Positions 23,739-33,175 of a DNA stretch of 64,000 nt are shown piece after piece. A program made the position numbers and the translations under genes. The notes beneath the pieces are model-generated. The model did not search any database and was not told where the DNA came from. It saw only the letters and a list, made by a program, of their open reading frames with translations. Position 1 is the stretch's first letter. Each line of letters starts with the position of its first letter. Origin of the DNA: Mesorhizobium qingshengii (GTDB lineage Bacteria > Pseudomonadota > Alphaproteobacteria > Rhizobiales > Rhizobiaceae); contig NZ_JAPFQA010000001.1 of NCBI RefSeq assembly GCF_027563465.1, positions 186,001 through 250,000 of the forward strand, given 5' to 3'.

Positions 23739-25271
23739 ATGACAGACCACTCCGAGCTTCCCGCCATCGAGATCGACGGCATCAGCAAGGCGTTCGGGCC
23801 GACCGTCGCGCTGGACGGCGTGTCGTTCCGGATCGCGTCCGGCAGCGTCCATGCGTTGCTGGGTGAAAATGGGGCTGGCAAGTCGACCCTGGTGAAACTG
23901 CTGTCCGGGCTGGTCCGTCCGAGCGCGGGTCATGTCCATGTCTTCGGCAAGGAGATCGGCTACGGCGCACCGCGCGCCGCGCATGCGCTGGGCGTGCAGA
24001 CGGCATTCCAGGAGATGACCCTGGTGCGCGATCTCTCAGTCCTCGACAACATGCTGCTGCCCTACGCCCCCGTGGGCATCTCCGGCCTGATCCGGCGCAC
24101 TGCCGCCCGCAAGGCGGTTCGCCGCCACATCGACGATCTCGGCTTCTCCGTCGATCTCGATGCCGAAGTGAGCGAGCTCGAGCTTTCGGTGCGCCAGAAG
24201 ATCGAGATCGCGCGCGCCGTCTACCGCAAGCCGCGCATCCTGCTGCTCGATGAACCGAGCTCGACGCTCGCCGGCCGCGACGTCGACTGGCTGGGCGACA
24301 TCATCGCCAGGCTGAAGGCCGCGGGCACGACCATCGTTTTCATCACTCATCGCATGCGCGAGGTCCGCGCCTTTTGCGACACGCTGACGATCCTGAGAAA
24401 CGGCCGCCACATCGTCACCGCGCCGGTTGCCGACGTCTCGGACGCCGACGTGATCGAAAAGATCATCGGCCGCAGCATCGAGCAGACCTTCCCGCCCAAG
24501 CCCGACAGTGCCCAGGCCTTCGGCCCACCGGTTCTGGGCGTGCGCGACCTCAAGGTCGGGCGCAAGCTCGACGGTGCCGGCTTCGATCTGCGCAGGGGCG
24601 AGATCCTCGGCGTTGCCGGACTGCAGGGCATGGGCCAGCAGGATCTGTTCCTGGCCTGCTTTGGCATGGCTGAAATCACCCACGGCGACATCCTTGTCGA
24701 CGGCCGCAAGGTCTGGCTCGGCTCGCCCGCCGATGCCTTGCTGCCCAACATGGCGATCGGCCTGGTGCCGGAAGACCGCAAATCCGAGGGCCTGTTCCTG
24801 AAACTGTCGGGCAGCCAGAACGCCACGCTGCCCGTGGTGTCACGCTTTACGCGCTTCGGCCTTGTCGACATGGAAGCCGAGACCCGCTCCGTCGAGGAGG
24901 CATTCGCCACTGTCGAGGTCGACCGCCGCGCGCTATGGACTCGAGCCGGAGCGTTTTCCGGCGGCAATCAGCAGAAGATCGCCATCGCCAAATGGCTCGT
25001 GGCGCAGAGCCGCATCCTGCTTTTGTTCGATCCCACCCGTGGCATCGATGTCGGCACCAAGCACGAGCTCTATGTGATGATGCGCAACTACGTGGCCGCT
25101 GGCGGCTCGATCCTGCTGCACTCGACGGAGATTCCCGAACTCGTCCACCAATGCGACCGGGTCCTGGTTCTCTACGACGGGCGCATCGCGGCCGAGCTCG
25201 AAGGCGACGCCATTACCGAACCGGCCATCATGCGTCCGGCGCTCGGCCATGCCGGGGAAGCCGTGGCATGA
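23739..25271 (+). CDS. Sugar ABC transporter ATP-binding protein (RbsA-like, two ATPase domains)
   Basis: The 510-residue protein begins MTDHSELPAIEIDGISKAFG. The first domain has Walker A GENGAGKSTLVK and Walker B RILLLDEPSSTL; the ABC signature is degenerate (ELSVRQKIEI). The second domain lacks a good Walker A (LQGMGQQDLF), as is normal for RbsA/MglA proteins, but keeps FSGGNQQKIAIAKWL and a Walker B ILLLFDPTRGIDVG in which Asp-Glu is replaced by Asp-Pro. It powers the fused permease, whose start codon overlaps its stop (ATGA). Confidence 0.93.
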   Translation: MTDHSELPAIEIDGISKAFGPTVALDGVSFRIASGSVHALLGENGAGKSTLVKLLSGLVRPSAGHVHVFGKEIGYGAPRAAHALGVQTAFQEMTLVRDLSVLDNMLLPYAPVGISGLIRRTAARKAVRRHIDDLGFSVDLDAEVSELELSVRQKIEIARAVYRKPRILLLDEPSSTLAGRDVDWLGDIIARLKAAGTTIVFITHRMREVRAFCDTLTILRNGRHIVTAPVADVSDADVIEKIIGRSIEQTFPPKPDSAQAFGPPVLGVRDLKVGRKLDGAGFDLRRGEILGVAGLQGMGQQDLFLACFGMAEITHGDILVDGRKVWLGSPADALLPNMAIGLVPEDRKSEGLFLKLSGSQNATLPVVSRFTRFGLVDMEAETRSVEEAFATVEVDRRALWTRAGAFSGGNQQKIAIAKWLVAQSRILLLFDPTRGIDVGTKHELYVMMRNYVAAGGSILLHSTEIPELVHQCDRVLVLYDGRIAAELEGDAITEPAIMRPALGHAGEAVA

Positions 25272-27349
25272 GCAGCACGGCAGCTTCATCCCCTGTTTCC
25301 GGTGGCTTTGGGTTGCGCCGCGCGCTGATGCGCAATCGCGGCGCGCTGATCGCCGCCGCCGTCCTTGCGATCCTGCTCTTCATCGTCGACTGGATCAGCG
25401 CCGGACCGCTGACCTATTTCGATGTGTCGTTCCTGTCGAGTGGCGGCGCGACCTCGGCGCTCGCGGCGATTGGCCAGACGATCGTGATCCTGTCGGGTGG
25501 CTTCGACCTGTCCGCCGGTGCGGTGATATCGCTGGTCAATGTCGTGCTGGCATCGAGCATGGACCCGATGGTACCAGGCGCCAGCGTCCTGCTGTGGACG
25601 ACAGTCGGCATTGGCGTCGGCATGGCGGTCGGTGCCTTCAACGGCTTCTTCATCGCCGTGCTGCGCATGCAGCCCATCGTGGTGACATTGTCCACCATGT
25701 TCATCCTGCAAGGCGTGACGCTGCTGGTGATGGACAAGCCCGGCGGCTTCGTGTCGCCCGATCTCGGCACGTTCTACCTCGGCGACGCGATCACCAACTG
25801 GCTGCCGATGCCGCTGGTGGTGCTGGGCGTTGTCCTGCTCGCCTGGTTCTGGCTGAAAGGAACCCGCTTCGGCACGGCGCTTTATGCGGTTGGCAGCGAC
25901 GCGGATTCGGCCGCTTCCGTCGGCATCAATGTCGTGCTGGTGCGCTTTGCTGTCTATGTGATCGCCGGCGGCTGCTACGGTCTTGCCGGCGTGTTCATCA
26001 GCGCCCAGACCGGTAGCGGCGATCCGCTGGTCGGCAATCCGCTGCTGTTGTCGATGTTCGCGGCGGTCGTCGTCGGCGGCACGCGTCTCGGTGGCGGGCA
26101 GGGAGGCCCGGTCGGCACGGTCTTCGGCGCCTATATCCTGATGATGGTGGTGAACATCCTGCTGGTGCTCAATGTGTCGGCTTACTACTCGACCATAGCC
26201 GAAGGCACCATTCTCGTGCTGGCGGCTCTCGCCGGCTCGATCTCGCACGCATCGGTGCTTGCCGTGCAATTGCGCGCCGCGCGCGCCCGGCTTGCCGCCT
26301 GGCGCGCCGGCATATTGCCCTCGCAACTCGAGCGCGTGGACCGGCGCCTCAGGATCGCCGGGCCATCGCATCACCAGGGCAGCCCGGCATCGCCGCGCCC
26401 TGCTTTCCATCTGCGCAATGCGGAGACGCTGCGCTATGCACTGCCCGCCTATGTCTGCCTGCTCATCATCGTCGTCGTCACGCAGATATGGCTCGGCCGC
26501 GCCATCCTCAATCCGGGTTACTGGAATTCGCTGCTCGTGCTGTCGTCCTTCCTCGCCGTCCTGGCGCTCGGGCAAGGAACGGTCATCCTGACCGGCGGCC
26601 TTGATCTCTCCGTGCCGTGGACGATCGGCATTTCCGGCATCATCCTGGCCGGCATGGTCAACGGCTCCGATGCTGCGCTCGTCTATGCCTTGCCGGTCGT
26701 TTTGCTGATGGCCTGCGCCATCGGCTTCGCCAATGGCTTCGGCATCGTCTATCTCGGCATCTCACCGATCGTCATGACGCTCGCCACCAACGGCATTCTG
26801 CAGGGCTGTGCGCTGCTCTATTCGCAGGGAACGCCGGCTGGTTTCTCTTCGCCGATGCTGCGCTGGTTCATGACGGCCAAGCTCGGCTTCGTGACGCCGG
26901 TCGTTCTGCTGATGGTAGTGTTCGTGGTCGTGGCAGTGCTGCTGCTTGGACGCACGCCGTTCGGACGCCGGGTCTACGGCATCGGCAACGGGCTGCGCGC
27001 GGCGCGGCTGTCCGGCATCGGCGTCGAGCGTACGCTGATCCTGGTCTACATGCTGTCGGCCGTCTGCGCGGCGATCGTCGGCATCATGCTGACCGGCTTT
27101 TCGGGCCAGGCAAGCCTCGGCATGGGCGACGACTATCTCTTGCCGTCGATCGCCGTGGTGGTGGTGGGCGGTGCGCTGATCACCGGCGGGCGCGGCCACT
27201 ATCTCGGCATGCTCGGCGGGGTATTGTTGCTGACGGCGCTGCAGATGCTGCTGGCCGGCACCACGCTTCCCTACGCCACAAGGGCAATTCTTTACGGGCT
27301 GGTCGTTCTGGGTGCCGTCATGGCGCTGCGCGAACGGCGGCTGCAATGA
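25268..27349 (+). CDS. Sugar ABC transporter permease, double-length fusion of two RbsC-type domains
   Basis: From the ATG at 25268, which overlaps the upstream stop codon, the product is 693 residues, about twice the usual 320-350. The first half (about 15-325) and the second half (about 375-690) are each a complete RbsC/AraH-type permease. The glycine-rich signature appears in both, as GQTIVILSGGFDLSAGAVIS and GQGTVILTGGLDLSVPWTIG, and again near each end (VVVGGTRLGGGQGGPVGT and VVVGGALITGGRGHYLGM). A charged linker (SQLERVDRRLRIAGPSHHQ) joins them in the cytoplasm. This removes the need for a permease dimer and lets the two halves diverge. Confidence 0.9.
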   Translation: MSSTAASSPVSGGFGLRRALMRNRGALIAAAVLAILLFIVDWISAGPLTYFDVSFLSSGGATSALAAIGQTIVILSGGFDLSAGAVISLVNVVLASSMDPMVPGASVLLWTTVGIGVGMAVGAFNGFFIAVLRMQPIVVTLSTMFILQGVTLLVMDKPGGFVSPDLGTFYLGDAITNWLPMPLVVLGVVLLAWFWLKGTRFGTALYAVGSDADSAASVGINVVLVRFAVYVIAGGCYGLAGVFISAQTGSGDPLVGNPLLLSMFAAVVVGGTRLGGGQGGPVGTVFGAYILMMVVNILLVLNVSAYYSTIAEGTILVLAALAGSISHASVLAVQLRAARARLAAWRAGILPSQLERVDRRLRIAGPSHHQGSPASPRPAFHLRNAETLRYALPAYVCLLIIVVVTQIWLGRAILNPGYWNSLLVLSSFLAVLALGQGTVILTGGLDLSVPWTIGISGIILAGMVNGSDAALVYALPVVLLMACAIGFANGFGIVYLGISPIVMTLATNGILQGCALLYSQGTPAGFSSPMLRWFMTAKLGFVTPVVLLMVVFVVVAVLLLGRTPFGRRVYGIGNGLRAARLSGIGVERTLILVYMLSAVCAAIVGIMLTGFSGQASLGMGDDYLLPSIAVVVVGGALITGGRGHYLGMLGGVLLLTALQMLLAGTTLPYATRAILYGLVVLGAVMALRERRLQ

Positions 27350-27362
27350 GAAGGACAGGACC

Positions 27363-28169
27363 ATGAGCGCAAAGGCACCCGCATCGGCGGACGAATTTCT
27401 GGGCGGGCTGAAAGGCCAGCGCGTGCTGGTGACGGCGGGCGCCGGCGGCATCGGTTTTGCCATCGCCGACACGCTGTCGCGGCTCGGGGCGCGCATCGTC
27501 GTCTGCGACGTTTCCGACGAGGCGCTGGCCGCCGCTCCGGACAGGATCGACCTGGTCGCGGCAATCAAGGCGGATGTCTCGCGCGACGCGGACGTCGACC
27601 GGCTGTTCGAGGCCGTGAAGGAAAAGCTCGGCGGGCTCGACGCGCTGATCAACAATGCCGGCATTGCCGGGCCGACAGGCGGTGTCGACGAGATCGATCC
27701 GGCCGACTGGCGGCGCTGCATCGACATCTGCCTGACCGGCCAGTTCCTTTGCGCGCGGCGCGCCGTGCCGCTGATCAAGGCGGCGGGCGGCGGCTCGATC
27801 GTGTCGATGTCGTCGGCGGCCGGCCGCCACGGCTACGCGTTCCGCACGCCCTATTCGGCGGCCAAGTTCGGCGTCATCGGTTTCACGCAGAGCCTCGCCA
27901 AGGAGCTTGGGCCGCACAGCATCAGGGTCAATGCCATCCTGCCCGGCATCATCGAGGGGCCCCGCATCGAAGGCGTCATCTCGGCGCGCGCCAAGCAGGT
28001 CGGCATCAGCCACGAGGAGATGACCGGGCGCTATCTGCAGAACATCTCGCTGCGCCGCATGACCAGCCCCTATGATGTGGCTTCGATGGTCGCCTTCCTG
28101 CTGTCCGATTCTGGCATCAACATTTCCGGCCAGTCGCTCGGCGTCGACGGCAATGTCGAAACACTTTGA
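27363..28169 (+). CDS. SDR-family NAD(P)-dependent oxidoreductase
   Basis: The 268-residue protein has the cofactor motif VTAGAGGIGFAIAD near residues 22-35, NNAG near 97-100 and the catalytic Ser with YSAAK near 160-164. It belongs to the classical short-chain dehydrogenases, which oxidise alcohols or aldoses with NAD(P)+. In this operon the most natural task is oxidation of the imported sugar to a lactone or of a sugar-acid hydroxyl. The start lies 13 bp after the permease stop. Confidence 0.9.
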   Translation: MSAKAPASADEFLGGLKGQRVLVTAGAGGIGFAIADTLSRLGARIVVCDVSDEALAAAPDRIDLVAAIKADVSRDADVDRLFEAVKEKLGGLDALINNAGIAGPTGGVDEIDPADWRRCIDICLTGQFLCARRAVPLIKAAGGGSIVSMSSAAGRHGYAFRTPYSAAKFGVIGFTQSLAKELGPHSIRVNAILPGIIEGPRIEGVISARAKQVGISHEEMTGRYLQNISLRRMTSPYDVASMVAFLLSDSGINISGQSLGVDGNVETL

Positions 28170-28180
28170 GGAACCGATCC

Positions 28181-29128
28181 ATGGCCAATGTCGCGATTGT
28201 CGGAAGCGGGTTCATCGGGCGGGCCTGGGCGATCAGCTTCGCCCGCGCCGGCCATGATGTGCGGATGTGGGACCAGTCGCCCGCCGCGACAGGTGGTGCC
28301 CGCGACTACATTGCCGGCGTGCTCGGCGACCTCGCCGCGAACGACCTGCTGCGCGGGCAATCCGTCGACACCGTGCTCGGCCGCATCGCCATTGTCGCCG
28401 AGCTGGCGGAAGCGCTGGCCGATGCTGCCCATGTCCAGGAGAACACGCCCGAAAACATCGAGGTGAAGCGGGAGGTGTTCTCCCTGATCGATACCCTTGC
28501 CGGTCCGCAAACGGTCATCGCCAGTTCCACCTCGGCGCTGTTGCCGTCGAAGTTCACCGATCATCTGCGGGGACGGCACCGCTGCCTGGTCGTGCATCCG
28601 ATCAACCCGCCCTATCTCATCCCGGCGGCCGAAGTCGTGCCGGCGCCGTGGACGTCCGCCGAGACGCTGGAAAGGACCCGTGCCTTCCTTATCGACGCCG
28701 GCCATGCACCGCTGGTGATGAAGCGCGAGCTCGACGGCTTCATCATGAACCGCTTGCAAGGCGCATTGCTGGAGGAAGCTTTCAGGCTCGTCGCCGACGG
28801 CTACGCCAGCGTCGAGGATGTCGATATCGGCATCCGCGACGGGCTGGCGCTGCGCTGGTCGTTCATGGGGCCGTTCGAGACCATTGACCTCAATGCGCCT
28901 GGCGGCGTGCGCGATTATGCCGAGCGCTATCAGTCGATTTATTCGAACATCTTCCCGCAGATGCTGCGCCGCGTCGACTGGGCTGGCGAGGTCATGGCGG
29001 TCGTCGAGGCCGACCGTCGCAAGCGCCTGCCGCGCGACAGTCTCGGCGCCCGGCAGGTGTGGCGTGATCGCCGGCTGATGGCGCTTGCGGCGCACAAAAG
29101 AAAATCGGATCAGGAGTTCGGAGAATGA
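28181..29128 (+). CDS. 3-hydroxyacyl-CoA dehydrogenase family protein, L-gulonate 3-dehydrogenase-like
   Basis: The 315-residue protein starts MANVAIVGSGFIGRAWAISF, a Rossmann NAD site with GSGFIG, and has STSALLPSKFTDHLRGRHR and the substrate motif VHPINPPYLIPAAEVVPAP. The HPxNPPYxIPxxE pattern is typical of lambda-crystallin/L-gulonate 3-dehydrogenase and related carnitine dehydrogenases, which oxidise a 3-hydroxy group on a free acid and not on a CoA ester. It would give a 3-keto acid, the substrate class of the BKACE encoded next (ATGA overlap). Confidence 0.88.
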   Translation: MANVAIVGSGFIGRAWAISFARAGHDVRMWDQSPAATGGARDYIAGVLGDLAANDLLRGQSVDTVLGRIAIVAELAEALADAAHVQENTPENIEVKREVFSLIDTLAGPQTVIASSTSALLPSKFTDHLRGRHRCLVVHPINPPYLIPAAEVVPAPWTSAETLERTRAFLIDAGHAPLVMKRELDGFIMNRLQGALLEEAFRLVADGYASVEDVDIGIRDGLALRWSFMGPFETIDLNAPGGVRDYAERYQSIYSNIFPQMLRRVDWAGEVMAVVEADRRKRLPRDSLGARQVWRDRRLMALAAHKRKSDQEFGE

Positions 29129-30087
29129 CGCAAACAAACCGCAAGCCGGGTACCGCGCAGGTCAAGGGCAAGGTCATCATCACCTGCGCGGTGACCGGGG
29201 CGATCCATACGCCGACCATGTCGCCCTATCTGCCGATCACGCCGGACCAGATCGCCTCCGAGGCGATCGCCGCGGCGGAAGCCGGGGCCGCGATCCTGCA
29301 TCTGCATGCCCGCGACCCGGAGACCGGCAAGCCCGACCAGACGCCGGAGGCGTTTGCCCGCTTCCTGCCGCGCGTCAAGCAAGGCACCAATGCCGCCATC
29401 AACATCACCACCGGCGGCAGTCCCTACATGAAGGTCGAGGAGCGCGTGCGCCCTGCCGCCCAGTTCAAACCGGAAGTTGCCTCGCTCAACATGGGCTCGA
29501 TCAATTTCGGGCTCTATCACCTCGCCGACAAATACGAGACCTTCAAGTTCGACTGGGAAAAGCCGCATCTGGAAGCGACGCGCGACCTGGTCTTCCGCAA
29601 TTCGTTCAAGGACATCGAATACATTCTGGCCACCTGCTACGACAACGGCACGCGCTTCGAGTTCGAGTGCTATGACATCGCCCATCTCTACAACCTCGCC
29701 CATTTCGCCGATCGCGGGCTGGTGAAGCCGCCTTTCTTCGTGCAGTCGGTGTTCGGCCTGCTCGGCGGCATCGGCACCCATCCGGAAGACGTCGCCCATA
29801 TGAAGCGCACCGCCGACCGGCTGTTCGGTGATCAGTTCCGCTGGTCGGTGCTGGGCGCCGGCGCCAGCCAGCTTCGCATCGCCGCGCAATCGGCAGCGCT
29901 TGGCGGCAACATCCGCGTCGGGCTGGAGGACAGCCTGTGGGCGGGCAAGGGCAGACTGGCGAAGTCCAATGCCGAACAGGTGCTGCTTGCGCGCAAGATC
30001 ATCGAGGGGCTTGGCATGGAGGTGGCGACGCCCGACGAGGCGCGCGAGATCCTGTCATTGAAGGGCGGCGACAAGGTCGCTTTCTGA
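29125..30087 (+). CDS. Beta-keto acid cleavage enzyme (BKACE, DUF849)
   Basis: The 320-residue protein begins near GKVIITCAVTGAIHTPTMSP and has the zinc-site motif AAILHLHARDPETGKPDQTP, then NITTGG and GSINFGLYHLADKYETFKFD. BKACE proteins condense a beta-keto acid with acetyl-CoA and split it to acetoacetate plus a new acyl-CoA. The founding member cleaves 3-keto-5-aminohexanoate in lysine fermentation, but the family has many substrates. Its start overlaps the stop of the 3-hydroxyacid dehydrogenase gene, so the two steps are probably consecutive. The polar or charged group of the substrate cannot be read from sequence with confidence. Confidence 0.92.
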   Translation: MTQTNRKPGTAQVKGKVIITCAVTGAIHTPTMSPYLPITPDQIASEAIAAAEAGAAILHLHARDPETGKPDQTPEAFARFLPRVKQGTNAAINITTGGSPYMKVEERVRPAAQFKPEVASLNMGSINFGLYHLADKYETFKFDWEKPHLEATRDLVFRNSFKDIEYILATCYDNGTRFEFECYDIAHLYNLAHFADRGLVKPPFFVQSVFGLLGGIGTHPEDVAHMKRTADRLFGDQFRWSVLGAGASQLRIAAQSAALGGNIRVGLEDSLWAGKGRLAKSNAEQVLLARKIIEGLGMEVATPDEAREILSLKGGDKVAF

Positions 30088-30132
30088 CGCGCCTGACCAA
30101 TCGCCGCGCGGCGCCAAACAGAGGAGGACGGT

Positions 30133-31011
30133 ATGAAGATCGAAGTCGTGGTGGACGTGAAGACCACACTGGGCGAAGGCCCGCTGTGGGATGTCGAGCA
30201 GGAGCGTCTCTACTGGATCGACAGTTTCGACGGTCGTGTGTTCCGGGCGACCGCCGACGGGCGTGAGATCCGCTGCTGGGACGTGCCGATGAAGATCGGT
30301 TCGATGGCGCTGCGCAAGGATGGCAGCGGCGCGGTGGTGTCACTGCAGCGTGGCTTCCATCTGCTTGATTTCGCCTCCGGCGATGTGACGCTGATCCACG
30401 ATCCCGAGCCGGACAGGCCGATGAACCGTCTCAACGACGGCAAGGTCGACCGGCGCGGCCGCTTCTTCGCCGGCTCGATGGATACGATGGAGGAGGGGCC
30501 GTCCGGCGGTCTCTACAGGCTCGACGCGGACTTCTCCGTCACCAGGATCGATTCCGGCATCATCTGCTCGAACGGGCCGTGCTGGAGCCCCGACGATCGC
30601 ACCTTCTATTTCGCCGACACCTGGACCGGCGAGATCTGGGCCTATGACTACGACATCGCCACCGGCGCGGCCACCAACCGCCGCACCTTTACCCGCGTCG
30701 ACACCAGCCGGGGTGGCGCGGCCGATGGCTCGACCGTCGATGCCGAAGGCTATCTGTGGAATGCTCTGGTCTATGACGGTCGCCTGGTGCGCTACGCGCC
30801 GGACGGCAGCATCGACCGCATCATCGACATGCCGGTGAAGAAGATCACCAGCGTCATGTTCGGCGGGCCAAAGCTCGACACCCTGTACGTCACCTCGATG
30901 GCCAAGCCGCCGCTGCCGCGATTTCCCGGCGACGGTGTCTTGCGCGGCAGCCTGTTCGCCATCACCGGTCTCGGCGTGACCGGAATAGCCGAGCCCAGGT
31001 TTGCCGGGTAA
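30133..31011 (+). CDS. SMP-30/gluconolactonase (LRE) family lactonase
   Basis: The 292-residue protein follows an excellent ribosome-binding site (GAGGAGGAC). The six-bladed propeller pattern is clear: GEGPLWDVEQERLYWID, where the Glu is a metal ligand, then MNRLNDGKVDRRGRFFAGSM and SNGPCWSPDDRTFYFADT, where the Asn and Asp residues complete the site. Such enzymes hydrolyse aldonolactones with a divalent cation. In this operon it would open a lactone formed by the SDR dehydrogenase. It is the last gene before the convergent LysR gene. Confidence 0.9.
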   Translation: MKIEVVVDVKTTLGEGPLWDVEQERLYWIDSFDGRVFRATADGREIRCWDVPMKIGSMALRKDGSGAVVSLQRGFHLLDFASGDVTLIHDPEPDRPMNRLNDGKVDRRGRFFAGSMDTMEEGPSGGLYRLDADFSVTRIDSGIICSNGPCWSPDDRTFYFADTWTGEIWAYDYDIATGAATNRRTFTRVDTSRGGAADGSTVDAEGYLWNALVYDGRLVRYAPDGSIDRIIDMPVKKITSVMFGGPKLDTLYVTSMAKPPLPRFPGDGVLRGSLFAITGLGVTGIAEPRFAG

Positions 31012-31172
31012 AAAGGGGGCGGCACCTCCGTCGCCATATTCGCCTCGACACCTTCGCCGTCCGCGCTCTGTCCTGACTGATCGGATGATCGCAGACGTCA
31101 TTGCCTCCGAAGCAGATCGCGTTCAGCCTCGCGGAGGGCCAGGGCGTTCAAACCTGTGTCCGCGTGCGAGCG

Positions 31173-32078
31173 CTAACGACTGTTCGGAATGTAGAACGTC
31201 TGCCTGAAATAGGACCGAAACGCCTCCATGGCGGGGGTGAACTGGGCATTGCGGCGCCAAGCCAGGCCGACATCCATCGCCGGGATCGGGTCGCTCGGCA
31301 CCAGCGTTTCGATGCGCTTGCCTTCCAGCGACCATGGCCGCAAAACCATGTCCGAGAGAATTGCGACGCCTTGTCCGTTGGCGACCATCGAGCGCACCGC
31401 CTCGACGGAGGATGTGCGCAGCGTGACCGACGGCTGATAGGGTGTCTTGCTCCAGTATTTCAGTGAGGTGTGCGCCGCCTCGTCGACGGTCAGCATGATG
31501 TAGGGCTCTTGCGAAATTTCCTTCAGGCCGACGGATTCCCGCTGCAGCAGATGATGCTTCGAGGCGACCCAGAGCCGCCGCCGCGAACCCATCAATGTCT
31601 CGGTCGTCAGATCCGGATTGAGCACGTTCGAGGTGAGCAGCACGGCGATGTCGTACCGATTGGACAAAAGGCCCTCCTCGATTGCCTCGCGGTTGAGCTC
31701 GAAAAGCTGGATGTCGAGCTTCGGGAAATTTCGCTTCAGCTTCTCCAGGTGGTTGGGCAGGAAATAGCCGATCACCGTATAGGTCGCCGCGACGGTTAGG
31801 CTGCCCTCTAGGGTGTTCGCCGGCACATTCAGGCTGGTCGCTTCCTGGACCTTGTTGAGGATGTCATAGGCGTGGAACAGGAACTGTCGCCCGGCGGCGG
31901 TCAGTTCCATGCCCTGGGGAGAGCGGACGAACAGGTCGGCGCCGACCTCGCTCTCCAGTTCCTTGATCGCCGTGGTGATTGCCGACTGCGAAATGGCGAG
32001 GTCGACCGCTGCTTGCGAAATCTGGCCTTGCTCGGCGGTCGAGACGAAATAGCGGATCTGGCGCAGGCTGATTGGCAA
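31173..32078 (-). CDS. LysR-type transcriptional regulator
   Basis: The 301-residue protein appears to start with TTG at 32078 (reads LPISLRQIRYFVSTAEQGQI), since the winged helix of LysR proteins begins right here; no stronger start is visible. The helix-turn-helix covers about residues 18-37 (ISQAAVDLAISQSAITTAIK) and the effector domain about 90-295. It is divergent from the PxpA-biotin carboxylase operon, which it probably controls. Palindromic TCTGA-type repeats in the spacer at 32117-32271 are candidate binding sites. Confidence 0.9.
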   Translation of the reverse strand: MPISLRQIRYFVSTAEQGQISQAAVDLAISQSAITTAIKELESEVGADLFVRSPQGMELTAAGRQFLFHAYDILNKVQEATSLNVPANTLEGSLTVAATYTVIGYFLPNHLEKLKRNFPKLDIQLFELNREAIEEGLLSNRYDIAVLLTSNVLNPDLTTETLMGSRRRLWVASKHHLLQRESVGLKEISQEPYIMLTVDEAAHTSLKYWSKTPYQPSVTLRTSSVEAVRSMVANGQGVAILSDMVLRPWSLEGKRIETLVPSDPIPAMDVGLAWRRNAQFTPAMEAFRSYFRQTFYIPNSR

Positions 32079-32116
32079 AGGACGCAGCTTTCCGTTTATC
32101 TGATATCAGTGGGGAG

Positions 32117-32271
32117 TATTTTCTGAAAATACGATACACGCAATTTCGTTGAGCAGCCATTGCCTTTTTGAGTCGCAATGGATGTCGCCGTTTCTGGCTG
32201 TATCGCGCGCTTTCTCTTCCAGTCGCATCTCCCATGGGTATCTGAAAATCAGAAAGTGAAATTCTGAGAAT
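32117..32271. promoter_or_regulatory. Three TCTGA-type palindromic repeats, candidate LysR sites
   Basis: TATTTTCTGAAAATA (32117-32131), TCTGAAAATCAGA (32241-32253) and ATTCTGAGAAT (32261-32271) share a TCTGARAAT core and are each palindromic. They lie in the AT-rich 270-290-bp divergent spacer, with one near the regulator start and two near the operon start, a normal layout for LysR recognition and activation sites. Confidence 0.5.
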
Positions 32272-32368
32272 AGAATTTTCCAATGCCGCGCTCCCGCGTT
32301 AACGTTCAAAAAAACAAGAAGACGGGAACCGCGCTATCGATCGGCGCATGAAATGCAAAGGGAGCAAC

Positions 32369-33175
32369 GTGCCAGTCACGGTTGTCGACATCAATTGCGA
32401 TATGGGTGAAGCGTTCGGCCAATGGCGGCTGAGCGACACCGACGATGCCAGGCTGATGGAACTGATCAGCTCCGCCAACATCGCCGCCGGTTTCCACGCT
32501 GGCGATCCCAATCTGATGGACGCCACCGTGCGGCTTGCGACCCAGCACGGCGTCGGCATCGGCGTGCATCCGGGCTATCGGGATCTGCAAGGTTTTGGCC
32601 GCCGCAAGATCAACGGCACTGGCGACGAGATCGTCAACGACATCGTCTATCAGATCGGAGCGCTCAGGGAATTTGCTCGGCGTCATGGCGCCGTCCTGCA
32701 GCACGTCAAGCCGCACGGCGCCCTCTACATGGAACTCGCCGCCGACGAGGCGCTGTCGCGGTCCTTCATCAAGCTGATGCGCACCGTGGCGCCCAATGCC
32801 TTCGTCTTCTGCATGGGCATGTCGCAGACCTATCGCACCGCCCTCGAGGCCGGCCAACCGGTCATCAGGGAATTCTATGCCGATCGGGACTACGATCGCT
32901 CCGGCTCGATCGTTTTCACGCGGCATGTTGGCAAGCTCGATCCGGCCGGCATTGCCGACAAGGTCGTGCGCGCCTGTCTCGAGGGCAAGGTCCGCACCGT
33001 CGATGGCGCCGACATCGACATCGATTTCGAGTCGATCTGCTTTCATTCCGACACGCCGGGTTGCCTGGAGATCGCCGCCACCATGCGTTCCGCCTTGGTC
33101 GCGAACGGGATCCGGATCGCACCGGTGTCGGAAGTGTCCGCCCAACAGACCCATGCCGCAAGGGGATCAAAATGA
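32369..33175 (+). CDS. pxpA: PxpA-like LamB/YcsF family protein (5-oxoprolinase subunit A type)
   Basis: I chose the GTG at 32369, preceded by AAGGGAG, over the ATG at 32348; the product is then about 268 residues and begins close to [20 protein letters not shown], the family opening. Other blocks are [35 protein letters not shown] and [14 protein letters not shown]. LamB/YcsF proteins are the catalytic ring-opening subunit of ATP-dependent 5-oxoprolinase together with PxpB and PxpC. Here the operon also supplies a biotin carrier and biotin carboxylase, so the substrate may be another lactam or cyclic amide. The stop overlaps the next start (ATGA). Confidence 0.9.
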   Translation: MPVTVVDINCDMGEAFGQWRLSDTDDARLMELISSANIAAGFHAGDPNLMDATVRLATQHGVGIGVHPGYRDLQGFGRRKINGTGDEIVNDIVYQIGALREFARRHGAVLQHVKPHGALYMELAADEALSRSFIKLMRTVAPNAFVFCMGMSQTYRTALEAGQPVIREFYADRDYDRSGSIVFTRHVGKLDPAGIADKVVRACLEGKVRTVDGADIDIDFESICFHSDTPGCLEIAATMRSALVANGIRIAPVSEVSAQQTHAARGSK

